Part shown: piece after piece, positions 1 to 12,400 of the stretch | Position numbering within the stretch: the stretch's first letter is position 1 | Layout of the letters: the number at the start of each line of letters is the position of its first letter | Origin: Limonium bicolor | Lineage: Eukaryota > Streptophyta > Magnoliopsida > Caryophyllales > Plumbaginaceae | Length of the DNA: 64,000 bases | Reading direction: 5' to 3' | Assembly: GCA_023374045.1 (NCBI GenBank) | Contig: CM041778.1 | Coordinates: 94,428,839-94,492,838, forward strand | The notes under the pieces: generated by a model | Database searches by the model: none | Told to the model about the DNA's origin: nothing | The model's input: only the letters and a program-made list of their open reading frames with translations | Position numbers and translations under genes: made by a program

Positions 1-1
1 A

Positions 2-385
2 GGTAAGAGAAAACAGGCTCCATGTCCTTAACAACCTGGTGAAGTTAAGAAAAAGTATAAAGGCAGTAAAGGGCATTCAACTCATATTGAAGAACTAAAA
101 AATCAATCTGGTAGTGATGAAACTTTAGCTCGCTGTAACGAGATGTTAGTAGGATTGGATGTTATGGACTTTGGGCCAAACACCATTATCATGTTTATGC
201 TAAAGGCTGCAAGTGTTATCAGGGGCATACCAGGTTTAACTAGGGATGAAGTTACAAATGCTATGGCTATGACTGGTTCTAGAAGCCATAGGGCAGTCCT
301 TATGACACTAGTTGATGAGGAGGAGATTACAAACTGGGTTCGTTATCTGTACAACAACAAAAGCACTGATCACTTCAAGGGTTGA
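2..385 (+). pseudogene. C-terminal fragment of a possible Myb/SANT-like protein (transposon ORF1 type)
   Basis: One frame is open from the left edge to the TGA at 383-385, broken by one in-frame TAA at 29-31. The N-terminal part lies outside the window. The visible part has a basic lysine-rich stretch and ends in a helical segment with the pattern GLTRDEV...DEEEITNWVRYLYNN. That resembles the C-terminal helix of plant Myb/SANT-like proteins found in PIF/Harbinger elements. A decayed Harbinger transposase lies downstream on the same strand, so I infer this may be the partner gene of the same dead element. The family call rests on context and general pattern, not on a diagnostic Trp-rich SANT motif, which is not present here. 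Confidence 0.35.
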
Positions 386-858
386 GAGTTATATGCAATG
401 GTTGACATTACTTTTTGGGATACATTGTTGTATTTGTCTTTATTATAGCAGTGATGTAACTGCATAAAAGCATGTTTATTAGGTAAGATGGTTGTCATCT
501 GTTTAGTGACTATCACTAGCAAATTTAGTCTGGTAAAATGTTAGTTAGATGCCACAAGCACCAACTGTTTTGGACATGATTTTGTAGTTGATGTGTTTTT
601 AATTCCAAAAAGTGGTAGATGATATACTATGTACCCTAGTTAAGAACATGTTGTTCTATTAGGTGATATGCACCTGTCTGATGTAGTTCACTATTTTGAA
701 AGACAAGTTGTTTGAGTTTGTTTATATATAATGAATCTGACTTCAGTTGGTTACATACTTCCATGAACTCCCATAGTTTACTGGTTTGAATTTCAAATAT
801 ATTTGCACTTACTATTTTTTCTTATATTAGAATGGCCACTCATGCAAACAAATTGTAA
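386..858. other. A/T-rich gap without a recognisable gene
   Basis: AT-rich sequence between two decayed coding segments. No open frame of note, no terminal repeat and no RNA gene was recognised. Confidence 0.5.
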
Positions 859-1359
859 ATGATGAGGTTACTAGGAAGGAGGTTGAAGGACAATAAAAGA
901 GATTTTCTTAAGTTCAAAATTCTGCATGCAGTTGATCAGTACTACACTGTTGTCATTAGAACAGTAGCCAAACAGAAGATTAAGCATGTAGAGGCTCATC
1001 ACTCACTATCTATTATGAACAAAATGAAGAGAACTTACTACGACTTCTGTATGAGAAATGGCTTCATAGATGAAATATATCGTATGTTCATAGAAATGAA
1101 GATGACATGAAATTTGTCCCTTGCAAACCATATAGAGGACATTCTTGTTGGAAGCATGAAGCCAAACTACAAAGAGTTGTTGATGAGGGAAGGGAAGATG
1201 ACAAAAAGTATGGCTGTTGTGAATTTATGTATGATCAGAGGTCTAAATGAAGAGGAATTTAAATATGCAGCTTGTATGACACAGACATACGATTATGGGG
1301 ATTTGTTTGAGATTTTAAATGAAGATGAATTTAGGGTGCATTCCTACTGTAGTGAGTGA
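859..1359 (+). pseudogene. Unrecognised broken coding segment
   Basis: A single frame runs from ATG 859 to TGA 1357-1359 (about 166 codons) and is interrupted only by the TGA at 1108-1110. The product would be lysine-, methionine- and tyrosine-rich and probably helical. I do not recognise a family. Same strand, same AT content and position between the Myb-like fragment and the Harbinger transposase suggest a transposon-derived remnant. It could also be a low-constraint chance frame. It is not supported as a functional gene. Confidence 0.3.
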
Positions 1360-1516
1360 GTGATTAGTTTTTGTAATGCTAATTATTTTTTACAATGTTC
1401 AAAATAGTTAGTATTATGACTTTATTTTTGTTGCAATTGTTGTTTTACTTGTATCCCTTATGTTCATAGATAAATGTGCAGCTTGGTTCAGTACATTTGT
1501 TATGTAACACTTACAT

Positions 1517-3003
1517 TTGCATAACTGTTGCAAGGTAGCCATGATCAGACTAACTGCACAACAGTTATACAGAATCCTTGAGGAAATTGAAGATGACCCA
1601 CACCGATTAAGGCAGCTATGCAGTGCAATTTGCTTGAACATAATAGAAGAAGAAGAGAGCCATAGCATGTATGCAGATGTTTACAGGAAATTAAACATAC
1701 CCCATAGAATTCTTATGTATACTTCTAAAATGACTGGTAAATATTGGGTTAATGAGCTACTAGAAGGAGATCATGTTCGGTGTTTCAATGCCCTAAGGAT
1801 GAGCAAAGACACCTTATTAACACTTTGTCACTTGCTGGAGTATAAGTACTACATGAACAACAAAGCCTTTATATCAGTCAAGGAGAGAGTGCTTGGTTCT
1901 TGAGAATATTAAGCCATAGATGTGCAAATCGAGATACAATGAAGAGGTTTCAACACTCAGGTTCATCTGTTTTTTTTCATTTTGGTGATATTCTGCAAGT
2001 TGTTGGCCAATTAGGTAAGGAATTAGTAAAACCTAGGGATCCACTTTTTCGTACTACTCCTACGCAGATAACTGAAAACACAAAGTACTTTCCCTATTTC
2101 CAGGTGATTGTTCATATCCTTTTACTTCTTATGTCATATGTTCTTTATGTTATATGAAAGATTGACACTATGGAGTTACATAATAAAACTGTGTGGGTGC
2201 GCTAGATGGTGGCCATGTTGAGCTCACGGTACCAAAGAAGAAAGAGTTAGATTCATAAATAGAAAGGGAGTTACAAGCACTAATATCCTTGTTGTTTGTG
2301 ATTTTGATTTGCTATTCATTTTAGTATGTGCTGGTTGGGAAGGATCTGTTCATGACACAAGAGTTTACATGAAATCAATCAATGAACCTTCTCTTCCAAA
2401 ACCACCACCAGGTTTCTTACTAGTTTCTTAAGTGCTTCTATACTTCACAACTTTAACATAAAAAATGATGTTAGTCACTTGTTTGCATGCATGCTAATAG
2501 AGATGTTGTTACAGGAAAGTATTATCTAGGCGATAAGGGATATCCGGACCGGGAAGGGTTGATGACCCCACATACAAAAGTAAATATCATCAGTACGAAT
2601 TTAGGGCCAAGAATCCAAGAGATGGTAAAGAACTATTTAACAAGTATCATTCATCTCTACGATCTGCTGTAGAAAGATCCTTTGGAGTCTTAAAGGTTAG
2701 ATGGTAGATTCTGATGAAAATACCGAGCTATCCCTTGTTGAAGCAAATTCAAATAGTTAATGCATGTTCTGCATGCATGCATAACTTCATAAGGCTTAGC
2801 AAGTTCTGGGATCCATGTTTCACACTTATTGATTCTACCCCAAAATTTGTGCCACTGGTAGATGATACATAATCAGATCCATCCACCACTGGAAGATGCT
2901 CTGAAGACAACAACACATCATCACAATATGGAACCCAAGACATGGTTAGACTTAAAAGCTGAGTTGACAGCGCAGATGTTAACAAGGAGGGCAAGAGCAT
3001 TAG
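1517..3003 (+). pseudogene. PIF/Harbinger transposase, decayed
   Basis: Relic of a DDE transposase of the PIF/Harbinger superfamily, which cuts and pastes DNA with short terminal inverted repeats. The N-terminal helical region is readable at 1,551-1,900 (HRILMYTSKMTGKYWVNELL, then a helix around LLTLCHLLE). The frame then changes and continues to about 2,110. The catalytic core is scattered over several frames: GALDGGHVEL near 2,200 carries the first Asp, GWEGSVHDTRVY near 2,335-2,365 the second Asp, and AVERSFGVLKVRW near 2,665-2,705 the Glu. Stops interrupt the core, for example after PKKKELDS near 2,250, after VRW at 2,706, and near 2,870. Intron-like gaps separate the blocks. The gene is dead. 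Its terminal repeats were not located with confidence. Confidence 0.8.
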
Positions 3004-3432
3004 TTTGACATCTTTAAACTGATAATTTTATAGTATTAAAGTTGTATGTGTATTAAACATTGGCTTTTACATATATGATGTATTGTTAGCAGGATTAGTC
3101 TTATTTTAGCATTGGTGTAATTTTTGTATTTTGTAAACTGAAACATCCCCTTATATTGAGAAGCCTCTTTGTTTTGATGGTTTCACAATAAGTTTTTCAT
3201 TCCTGTAATACTCTCTTGTTGAGGAAAACTAAACTACCATACAGTGGTAGTACAGACACGCAATAATTGTGCACGGCAGACAATGTTGTCATTAAGATCT
3301 GGATTAATGTAATCATAGATATTACAAGGTTCATCCAATATAATAAGATTTGGCTCACTGACCATAATTCAACTACAAAGCCACCAACACAGTGTACAAT
3401 AATAGAACATCATCACAAAATTATAAACTAAA
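3001..3432. other. Gene-free A/T-rich spacer
   Basis: Follows the end of the decayed transposase. No credible gene, repeat pair or RNA was seen. Confidence 0.4.
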
Positions 3433-3723
3433 CTAATCAGAATCTATAATAATAACATCTTCACTTTCATTAGTGCTGCATTCAGTGTTGTATTCTTCAT
3501 CAGAGGGCTTGAGAGTTGAGATCATGCAGTCAGATCCGTTGCTGGAACTATCATCATAGCTATATTCACTTGCCATCTCAGTTGGAGCATTAGGCACAAC
3601 CTTACTTGTACCACCAACTTCGTAGCACCTCTTCACCTCAGATGAGAAGGGTTGAATGACCTTGACTACTCCCAAAGCTAGAACCATCAATCTTTTATGA
3701 TGCAAACCCTTTGCCCATCCCAC
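3433..3723 (-). CDS. Unrecognised minus-strand ORF with acidic serine-rich C-terminus
   Basis: Open frame of 96 codons on the minus strand. The frame stays readable for a few codons upstream of its first ATG, so this may be a last exon. The N-terminal half is basic and hydrophobic (WAKGLHHKRLMVLALGVVKV). The C-terminal half is acidic and Ser-rich and ends in DVIIIDSD. I do not recognise a family. It lies opposite to the transposase relic and 0.7 kb from the GRF-type fragment on the same strand, so both may belong to one gene. It could also be a chance frame. Confidence 0.25.
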   Translation of the reverse strand: MGWAKGLHHKRLMVLALGVVKVIQPFSSEVKRCYEVGGTSKVVPNAPTEMASEYSYDDSSSNGSDCMISTLKPSDEEYNTECSTNESEDVIIIDSD

Positions 3724-4415
3724 ATAACGGATGCCAAAGTCCTACTCAGCAGCTGCATCATGTGATTGTTGTGTAATGCACACATCAGTGGGTTGACAGT
3801 CAACCTCCCTCACCGATAGTTTCAAAATTACGTAAAAGTTAAATCACATATCAAAGTATAACTTCATAGATAATAAGATCTTCAATGTATGATATAAGAA
3901 ATCCAAAATATGTAATAAAGTGTACCAAGAGACATGTTTTTGTTTTACACCCAACTCGCACAGGGTTTGAATCAAGACCAGGTAAAAAAAGTGGTACCGT
4001 AATGGACAAATCGTTGGGTGAAACAGTTGGAAGAACTTATGACATAGCAAGACCTTGGGAATACAAATCAAACAAAACGATTGGATCATTCTCTGGTGTA
4101 TCTGTCCATGAAATCAAATACACATTACAATATTATATGAATGAAATGCATATAAGTAACTATGTTACTGAATAGTCCAACATTTGCTGATATCATGTGC
4201 AACTGCACTAGAAGAAGTACATAATCAGATAAAACTTTATTACAATAATAAAGTAATTACATAAGTGATATTACAACAACATTAGGATTGGAATTAAACA
4301 CCAATCAATATCCACTGAAATACATAACTTAACTTAACTAAACCATTGCCAACAGATGTGTTACAAGTTCACACACCTAGTACGACGCAAAAGGGATTAC
4401 AATCTAGATTTGAAC

Positions 4416-4751
4416 CTAACCAAAGAAGGAACGTCCTACAATAAAGACTAACAAAGCATGCACCACATATCCTATCTTAGACAAGGTGACTACTGCATCA
4501 GATTGACCCTTCTCCAAAATAAGGATTGCTCTCTCCATGTTGTCTATTTTCACAGCCATCTTAATAACCTTGGCCTTCACCAATGCAATAGTTTCACTGT
4601 TCCTATCACTTAGGTTAATAAGAAGACTCAACCTATGAACATCATTGACCATATTTGCTCTGGTTATGTTCTCCATGTTGGGACCAGTTGTTGGCCTGTT
4701 GACAGTGTCCCACCACTTAAAGAACCCGCAAGTATTATAGTTGAAGAACAA
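4416..4751 (-). pseudogene. GRF-type zinc-finger small protein, C-terminal part
   Basis: Open frame of 111 codons. It begins with NTCGFFKWWD, which resembles the end of a GRF zinc finger (C-x-FF-x-W-x-D). A helical, probably coiled-coil stretch rich in Asn, Val and Lys follows at residues 30-85, then a hydrophobic segment near the C-terminus (YVVHALLVFIVGRSFF) that could be a membrane anchor. Small plant GRF proteins with this order (zinc finger, coiled coil, C-terminal hydrophobic helix) are common and often sit in or near transposons. The first half of the finger, with the expected Cys-rich start, is missing or in an upstream exon that I could not place. Treated as a fragment. Confidence 0.45.
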
Positions 4752-5885
4752 GTGACCAAGTTTTCAGTAGTGTATGATATCAGTAACATAGCTGGGAGTT
4801 GACAGTAACAGTTGATGTAAGTAGTGTTCAGTAGGTTGACACTTCTACCCAGTTGAGGATGACTGCACATTGTTAATCAATCCCATTCAGCTAAGCAAAC
4901 TGAAGCTACAGATATTTAACTTGGTATCTAACTAAATGACTGATTAATTCCCAAGTTTGAATCACAATTAGAAACGACACCATCTTCATCCACCTCTATA
5001 CAACATTAACATATTATTTTTACCATCAACATGATGTTATAGAATATAACTTTGGTATTTGACTAACCTGTCTTTGTTACCACTAGATTTGGTTGCAACT
5101 TAAAACTGGAGGTAAGGCAGTTGTAGCTATGTTGCTATCTGAAACCCTCAAAAGTAATTGCTACCCCATCAACGAGTAGTATTCAACACGATTACATCAC
5201 AACCAGAAGAGCAGTCATTTTTCCACAAACACGACATTGATTTAAGTTTATCAACGCAAACGCAAATGAACAGACAACTGAAAACCTAGTGAACCCGTTC
5301 ATCAATACTATGAACAAACAATACCAAAAGATTATCTTTCTATGTCGGTTGATACTTCAGAAATCAAAGCTAAAATAAAATGCAATCTGGAAATTGTGAT
5401 TCTAGAAAGTTTTTTTTTATCGTTTTTGGCAAACAAAAAAAAAAGATATTTGAGAAGAAGAGTGTACATACGCTTCAGTGAGCAGTCATCTTCACCTTGG
5501 TGTCTCCGATTCCTGTATGGATACCTGGGAACAAAGACAGTTTGGTGTTCAATGGGTTTGACGAACTTTATTTTGCAAATGGTATACATCGGACACCATT
5601 CGCGCGCCCGAATGTGGAGATCTACAATGGGATGTAATGTACAGAGCGAGATGGTGGAAGAGTACTTATTGTATGCGAGGAGAGATTCGCGAGCTTGAAC
5701 TGGGTATAGTGAAGGTCGACTGAGGTAGGAAGAAGCAGAGGAGTAGTTCTGCTAGCAAAGGTAGAATCTAGAACATGCACGGGGAAATGGCGATATGTTA
5801 AATCAGCAGGGGCAAATGGGGAAATTGTGTCACTGCCAGTTAAAAAAATTCAAGCCACCAAACGAACGGATCATAACTGAAGAAG
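4752..5885. other. No supported gene; possible transposon edge near 5,870
   Basis: Several short frames on both strands, none with recognisable homology. Around 5,854-5,870 the sequence CCACCAAACGAACGG, read from the other strand as CCGTTCGTTTGGTGG, looks like a PIF/Harbinger terminal repeat. It could be the right edge of the decayed element to the left. The matching left end is outside the window or gone. Confidence 0.35.
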
Positions 5886-5921
5886 ACATTAAGGTGGCTT
5901 AATCCAGCCACATTAATGTGG
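5886..5921. repeat. Imperfect palindrome
   Basis: ACATTAAGGTGGCT, a 6-nt spacer, then AGCCACATTAATGT: a 14-bp inverted repeat with one mismatch. Inside its right half lies a perfect 14-bp palindrome, CCACATTAATGTGG (5,908-5,921). It lies between a Harbinger-like end and a second Harbinger-like end motif (GGCGGCGTTCGTTCACG at 5,937), so it may be a fossil insertion scar or a small MITE core. Confidence 0.6.
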
Positions 5922-6090
5922 AATTATTCTGAATTAGGCGGCGTTCGTTCACGACGATTAAGTTTTTTAATAAATAAAGGTGCCAGGTGTTGATTTCTGA
6001 TTGGAGTTAAGCTACCCACATGTATACCTGTCAGAGTGTTATTTGCTACCACACTGACATTAAAGCAACGCTGCAGTCGACGACGCCTAA

Positions 6091-6296
6091 GGTCCCGTTC
6101 GGCTTTCCATTCATAAAGCTTTATGATAAATGTCTCTCTAGTTACAAATGTTAACTTAACAAGTGTACTATAATTAATTATACACCAATTAAAAATTGAC
6201 ATTACTTTTGAGCAAAAGTAGCATCAAGCTACCATACATGACAAATCGCAAGAATCTAACACCCCCTAAATATTGCAAGCCAAGGAAGAACGGGCC
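6091..6296. mobile_element. Tourist-like MITE (about 206 bp)
   Basis: The left end, GGTCCCGTTCGGCTTTCC, follows TAA at 6,088-6,090. The right end, read on the other strand, is GGCCCGTTCTTCCTTGG and is followed by TTAA at 6,297-6,300. The GGNCCCGTTC end motif, TAA/TTA flanks and roughly 200-bp length fit a Tourist (PIF/Harbinger-derived) MITE. The ends align with a one-base gap and some mismatches, so it is an old copy. No coding capacity. It lies about 200 bp upstream of RAD54. Confidence 0.6.
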
Positions 6297-6428
6297 TTAA
6301 TTGTCGGCCCCAGGCCCACGGTATTGTCTTAGCAATTTATACACCATGTCTGCTTTCCCGCCAAATATTCCGACCAATTGAACCCAGGCTGCTCTAAAGT
6401 CCAATGTCCATTCTTCCCTCTCAGTAGA

Positions 6429-6474
6429 CCCCCCCCCCCCCCCCCCCCCCACCCCCCCCCCCCCCCCCCCCCCC
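6429..6474. repeat. Poly-C tract, C22-A-C23
   Basis: Forty-six bases that are all C except one A at 6,451. It ends about 20 bases upstream of the first candidate RAD54 ATG. On the opposite strand it is a pure G tract able to form quadruplexes. The length is likely to be unreliable in the assembly. Confidence 0.95.
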
Positions 6475-6493
6475 GCCGTTCTCTCCCTCCTCA

Positions 6494-9400
6494 ATGACAC
6501 CGAGGAAGGAGTAGGAGATACAGAGGTTGAAGAAACTTCCTCTGAAGATTTTGAAGAAATCACAGACGATGACTCTGATGATGATCAGTCCCTTGAAGAT
6601 CATGCTCTCCGGATGATAGAAAGTCTCAGAATGTCGCCGCTCTAGTCGGGTGTGCGCGCCTGATTTTATGTTTTTCAGTTCTCAATTCAAATTATTTAAG
6701 GACCAGCTATAATTCTCGATTTGAAATTGGGGTTTGAGATTTTACTTTATTGATTTTCTTTTTAATCTGCCATACTTTGTCTCCTACTATTTGGTTACTT
6801 CAATCTCAATGAACCACTGATTCTGGCTCCGCGCATGCTTTCTACTACCTATATCTGATCTATTCAAGTTTAAGCTTGTAGAGGAAGCCTTGAAGTCAAA
6901 AGACAATCACTGCTTCCCCGATTACTTTCCGTATCAGACGCTGCGGCAGTTGCTCGGAAACCCTTTAAGCCACCATGCTCCAAGGGGTATAATGAACACA
7001 GCAGCTACAGCGTCGCCTTTGTGCTCGTAAGAGGTTTGTTCCATGGGATCATCGAGGCCTGTCCTCGCTGCGATTACCAACCGTCTTAATCTTCCTTCAC
7101 AGCGGTTGGAGGCCCCGATGACGAGGAGGAGGTAGTAGATTTGCCCTCTGGCGTTGAGCCACTTATATTGTGGCAATCTGATGATTTCGATGAGGCGGTT
7201 CAGGAGTTAAAACAAATAGTCGTTGAGCCCCTGCTTGTTCAATTTCTTCGCCCCCATCAAAGGTATTTTCCTTTCCTAAGTTCTAATATATACAAGATTA
7301 GGGTTATTTTGGTTTTGTAAGGGCAGTTAGACTTCGTTCCAAGAGACCAAAGCACTACTAATCAGTTTAGCAACTTTTTAGCGTGGATGTTCAATGCATT
7401 AGCTCAATAAAAAATATGGTAGAAAGATCAAAATCGAGACTACAACTTTCCCCAGAACCTCAGGCATCAACTTCATATATCTAGCATACTTACCAAACAC
7501 AGTTCAATTCCATGACATGACAATCTCTTACTATCCCAAGGTATTCATTGTCAGTTGCTTCTACATCTTTCTATCCAGAACAACTATGCGGTTGCGGCCC
7601 TCATAATTCTTCTTAAACTTTCTTCTGCTGCTATGGCTCTAGTACTTATCCTAACACTCTCCTGAGTCAGTTGTTTGTGAATATCTTCTCTTCCCTCAAA
7701 ACATCTGGAACAAATCTGACTTGTTTTGTATTCTCTTGAGAATAAGTCAACGAGTAATGATTTGCTGAGGACATTCCCCTTTCGTCCCTTTTTGTCATAT
7801 TTGAAACATGTAGATTACTTGCGTCCTCTCTGATAGATGCATAAGCATACTTTTTCAATCCTAGAATCTTTAACATGAGCCACTAAAGGGTTTGCCATCC
7901 TAGGGAGGCGGTCAATGGAGATGATTTTCCATTTTTCACGTAGGAAATATCAGCATACTGTTTTCACCTGATTGACTCTACATATCGTTCCAAGATGTCA
8001 TGGATAGTGTTGAATGTGAAGTGATCATTGATGCTTAATTGCTGAATGCAGGGAGGGGGTTCAATTCATGTTTGAATGTGTCTCAGGGTCACGCAGTGCT
8101 GAGGGATTTTATGGATGCATACTGGCAGATGATATGGGGTATGATCTTTCTTAACTTGGAACCCAGATTCCTTTTGTTTTTTAATTTGGTCTCCAGAGGA
8201 CCCCAAATTAAACTTTCATGCATCTTTTTGTAGTCTAGGGAAAACATTGCAGTCAATTACTTTGCTGTATACACTGCTGCGACAAGGATTTGATGAGAAG
8301 CCTCTGGTCAAGAAAGCAATTATAGTCACTCCAACTAGCCTCGTTAGTAACTGGGAGGCAGAGATTAAAAAATGGGTCGGTCGAGAGTGCAGCCTATTGC
8401 GTTGTGTGAAAGCACCCGTGATGATGTTGTTCGCGGAATTGATAGTTTTGTAGACTCTCGCAGCTCTCTGCAGGTAAATTCCTGCACAATGAACAGTTCC
8501 AATCAGCTGCATCATGGTTTTAATATCTTCCACTTCTAGGTATTGATTGTTTCCTATGAGACATTCCGGATGCATTCTAGAAAATTTGAGCAAAATGGAT
8601 CTTGTGACCTGCTCATTTGTGACGAGGCTCATCGACTGAAAAATGACCAGACCATCACTAATAAGGTAGGATAGGGAGACTTTTTTTCCCCTCCAGTACT
8701 TGCTAATATGGCAGCTAATTACTTTTCCTCTCATATACTGCTGGAAATCAGGCCCTAGCTTCTCTGACATGCAAACGCCGCATTTTGCTATCAGGTACAC
8801 CTATGCAGGTAAGTTTGAAATTTCTGGTGGAAAGTAAAATATTGTTCCTTTTCTCCTTCCGCTATTGTTGCTCTTGAACTTATGCAGAATGACCTTGAAG
8901 AGTTCTACGCCATGGTAATTTCACCAATCCAGGAATCTTAGGAGATGCTGCACATTTTCGATGTTACTATGAGGTACATGCCTTTGTGGCTCTGCCTCTT
9001 GTGTTGACCTGTCTCTTAACCGTTCAATCATTTTGCGATCTTATAAGCTTTTTACCTCCTGTGTTATTGCTTTGCTTAAGATCAGATGGTGAAAGTTCTT
9101 CAAGATATTGAAAAATTTGGAGTGGATATATAGTTCACTTCTAGATTTCTCATCTTGCTGATGTTCTATATTGCTATGATTTGTTTTGTGGATGAATGTT
9201 TGAAGAGTCCAATTATTTGTGGAAGAGAACCCAGTGCTACTGAAGAGGAGAAGGCTCTTGGTACTGCAAGATCTGGAGAATTGAGTGCAAAAGTGAATCA
9301 GGTAGTCCTTTACTTGTCCAAACCAAGTCAGCTTCTTTTGTAGATATGTTCTAATAAAATTCTTCACCAACTTGGTTGTTAGATCAATAGATTGTCTTAG

Positions 9401-12400
9401 CGATTGCTAACATTTGGTGAAACTTGAAAGCCGTTTACCTTATGTATCTGAAGGTCCTCAGGTTGAGGCTGAGACTTTCCATTGCTATAGTGGGACTGAT
9501 TATACCTCTTATGTTTTCAGTTTATCTTAAGGAGGACTAATGCCCTGTTATCAAATCACTTACCTCCAAAGGTAATGGATACCACCAGTTGCTATTTCTT
9601 GTGCTAAATATTGTTTTTCTACAGTAAGTTATTTCCCTAAATAACATCAAGGCAAATGAGTAAAGTATACAGATATTTCCCTGTAGCACTGAACTCCAAG
9701 ACTCACGCTTATGGCTTTAAACTTATTCCCTTTTACGTTCTACATCTCTGACAAAGTCTGAGGGTCTATCAAAAAATGAATCGTATATATTGTCCTCAAT
9801 TTTGGCAATCTGATAAAGCCCATTGATTGTGGTATATGCTTGTGTTATGCAGATAATTGAAGTAGTCTGTTGCAAATTGTCTCCTCTTCAATCGGAGCTA
9901 TATAGTCATTTCATAACCTCAAAAATGTAAGTCTTTTTTACTCGTTGGTGATGGTTAAATGGAACAGTGATTTGACAAAGCAGTTTGTCACCTTATCAGG
10001 TAAGGAAAGCTATTAATGAAGAAGCAAAGCAATCCAAGATTTTGGCATACATTACAGCCCTAAAGAAGCTCTGCAATCATCCGAAGGTATGAAGTATGTC
10101 ATGTGCCCCCAACTATTGCATCTGTGAACCTATCCAGTTTATCAACCTTATTTCCTTTTTTTAGTGCCACATAAGCTCTCATATAATTGCTGAGAAGCGT
10201 TTTACTTTGAAAGAATGAAATCCAATTGAACTGCAATCTCTGGTCTTCTTATCGACATCATCACTGGTTTCAACTGAGCATTTAGATTAAACTTTGCAGG
10301 TGAACTTGATTATTTATGACACAAGCTTTTTGTTCGCCTGCCAAATGAAAAAGTTGTGGCATTCTTCCTTCTTTTCTGAACGTGAATGAAGTATTTTTGT
10401 GATAAAACAAATATTCTTTGTCTTCTGCTCTCTTTGAATTGTCTAGGACTAGATTCTTTATATATAAGGCATGTTAAAAAAATATTTTCATACCCAATCA
10501 ACCAAGATAGATAGTCATCTCTGTTAGCCATAGCTGGTCCTAGATAATTGGTAAATAGGTCTGTAGTGAATGCTAGGTTGTTCTAGTTTGTTATTGAGAT
10601 TGAGCCAAATGCACAACCTGCAAAGATATCTATCATGAAAAAAGAGAGAACAACCAGATTGAACACTGTTTCTGTATTCATAGTGGCTTCTTTCTGAATT
10701 CTAGTAGTAATATGGTTTCAGCAGTTCCCGAATTGATAAATCTAACACTGAGTATTTGTCTAATGTATCACATTACTTTTCTCTCTTAAAATGCAAGCTC
10801 ATGATAATTATAGAAAGCCCCCCATCCTGAATGTATCTAGTGACAGTTCAAATTATTTAGCCTTTATAAAATGGGTAAAATGGGAAGAAAATAGAGTTCA
10901 CTTTGATCCCTAATAGATTGTACTGGCTATTGAAGCTTATATATGATGCAATGAAGAGTGGGAACCCGGGAGCATTAGGCTTTGAGGACTGCCTGCGGTT
11001 TTTTCCATCTGAATTATTTTCTGGAAGGTGACCCTATTTCTAGTCTCTACTGCATGTTTGTTGCGTATACTATAATTGGCTTCCTGTGTTTTATACTTGG
11101 TTCCGATGTTGTGGTGTCAGATCTGGAGCATGGACTGGTGGAAATGGTATCTGGCTAGAACTCTCCGGAAAAATGCACGTCTTAGCACGTTTGTTGGCAC
11201 ATTTGCGCCAAAAAACTGATGACAGAATAGTGCTAGTCTCAAACTACACTCAGGTAGCTTTTGCCACTATTGTTGACCCATATGCTCACTTACGTCTGAA
11301 ACGTGTGGGATTTTTATCGATGATGACTTTTGCTTGTGGAAGTCATTCTTTCACCACTTGACTGTTGTTTGCAAATTCAGAAAACCCATCGAATTTTTTC
11401 AGCCTTCTTTGGATTTGCATCTACTATTAGAACTAACCCTGAAAACCACTATAAATATTACTCCCTCCGTCCTGAATTGACCGTCCTGTTTACTATTTGG
11501 ACATGTCATTTGACTTCAATTTTTAACATATAAGATAAATTAATTTTGAAAATTTAAATTTTGCATATGATTCCTTACATGATAACTATATTTACAAAAT
11601 TTAGTTTATATAATTATTTTATTCTTATATGCTTAATATTGAAGTGGAAAAGCGTGCCATAAAGCAAACAGGACGGTCAATTCAGGACGGAGGGAGTAAT
11701 AGTACTAATTGCAGTGCCTGTTACTTTTAGTCCTTAATTTCAGCGAACTGGCTCATTGCAGTTTTGTTCACTTTTCTTTGATGGTTATTGAACTGTATTT
11801 CTTTCTTACTGTCCGTACTATACTTTTGGCTACACATCGTTGCTGATCAAGATTTTTTTTTCAGACGTTGGACCTTTTTGCACAATTGTGCCGTGAAAGG
11901 AGGTATCCATTTTTAAGGCTGGATGGAACTACTTCAATCGGTAAGAGACAGAAACTGGTCAATTGTTTCAACGATCCTTCAAAGGTACGCAGTTTACTTG
12001 GATACTAATCTTGCACAGATCTCACGCTGATAAGAAGGTTTGACCAGTTATTGTTTGCAGGATGAGTTTGCTTTTCTTCTTAGCAGCAAAGCTGGTGGCT
12101 GTGGGCTCAACCTGATTGGTGGTAATCGCCTTGTATTGTTCGATCCTGACTGGAATCCTGCGAATGATAAACAAGTAATTTCGGAGATCTGAGCCATTAA
12201 TTTCTTTGATTGAAGCCTGGGAGATTTTGCTTGCACTTTCTAAAAACGAATGTCTGAATTTCTTGTTTCCCAGGCAGCAGCAAGAGTCTGGAGGGATGGG
12301 CAAAAGAAGAGGGTATATATTTACAGATTCTTGAGCACTGGTACAATTGAAGAAAAGGTTATCAACTTGCTCCTTCCTAAACAAATATTCTCCTCCTATA

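Noticed and set aside
6297..6603. Glycine-rich minus-strand frames across the poly-C tract
   Set aside because: Created by the G-homopolymer on the minus strand. The real coding signal here is RAD54 exon 1 on the plus strand.
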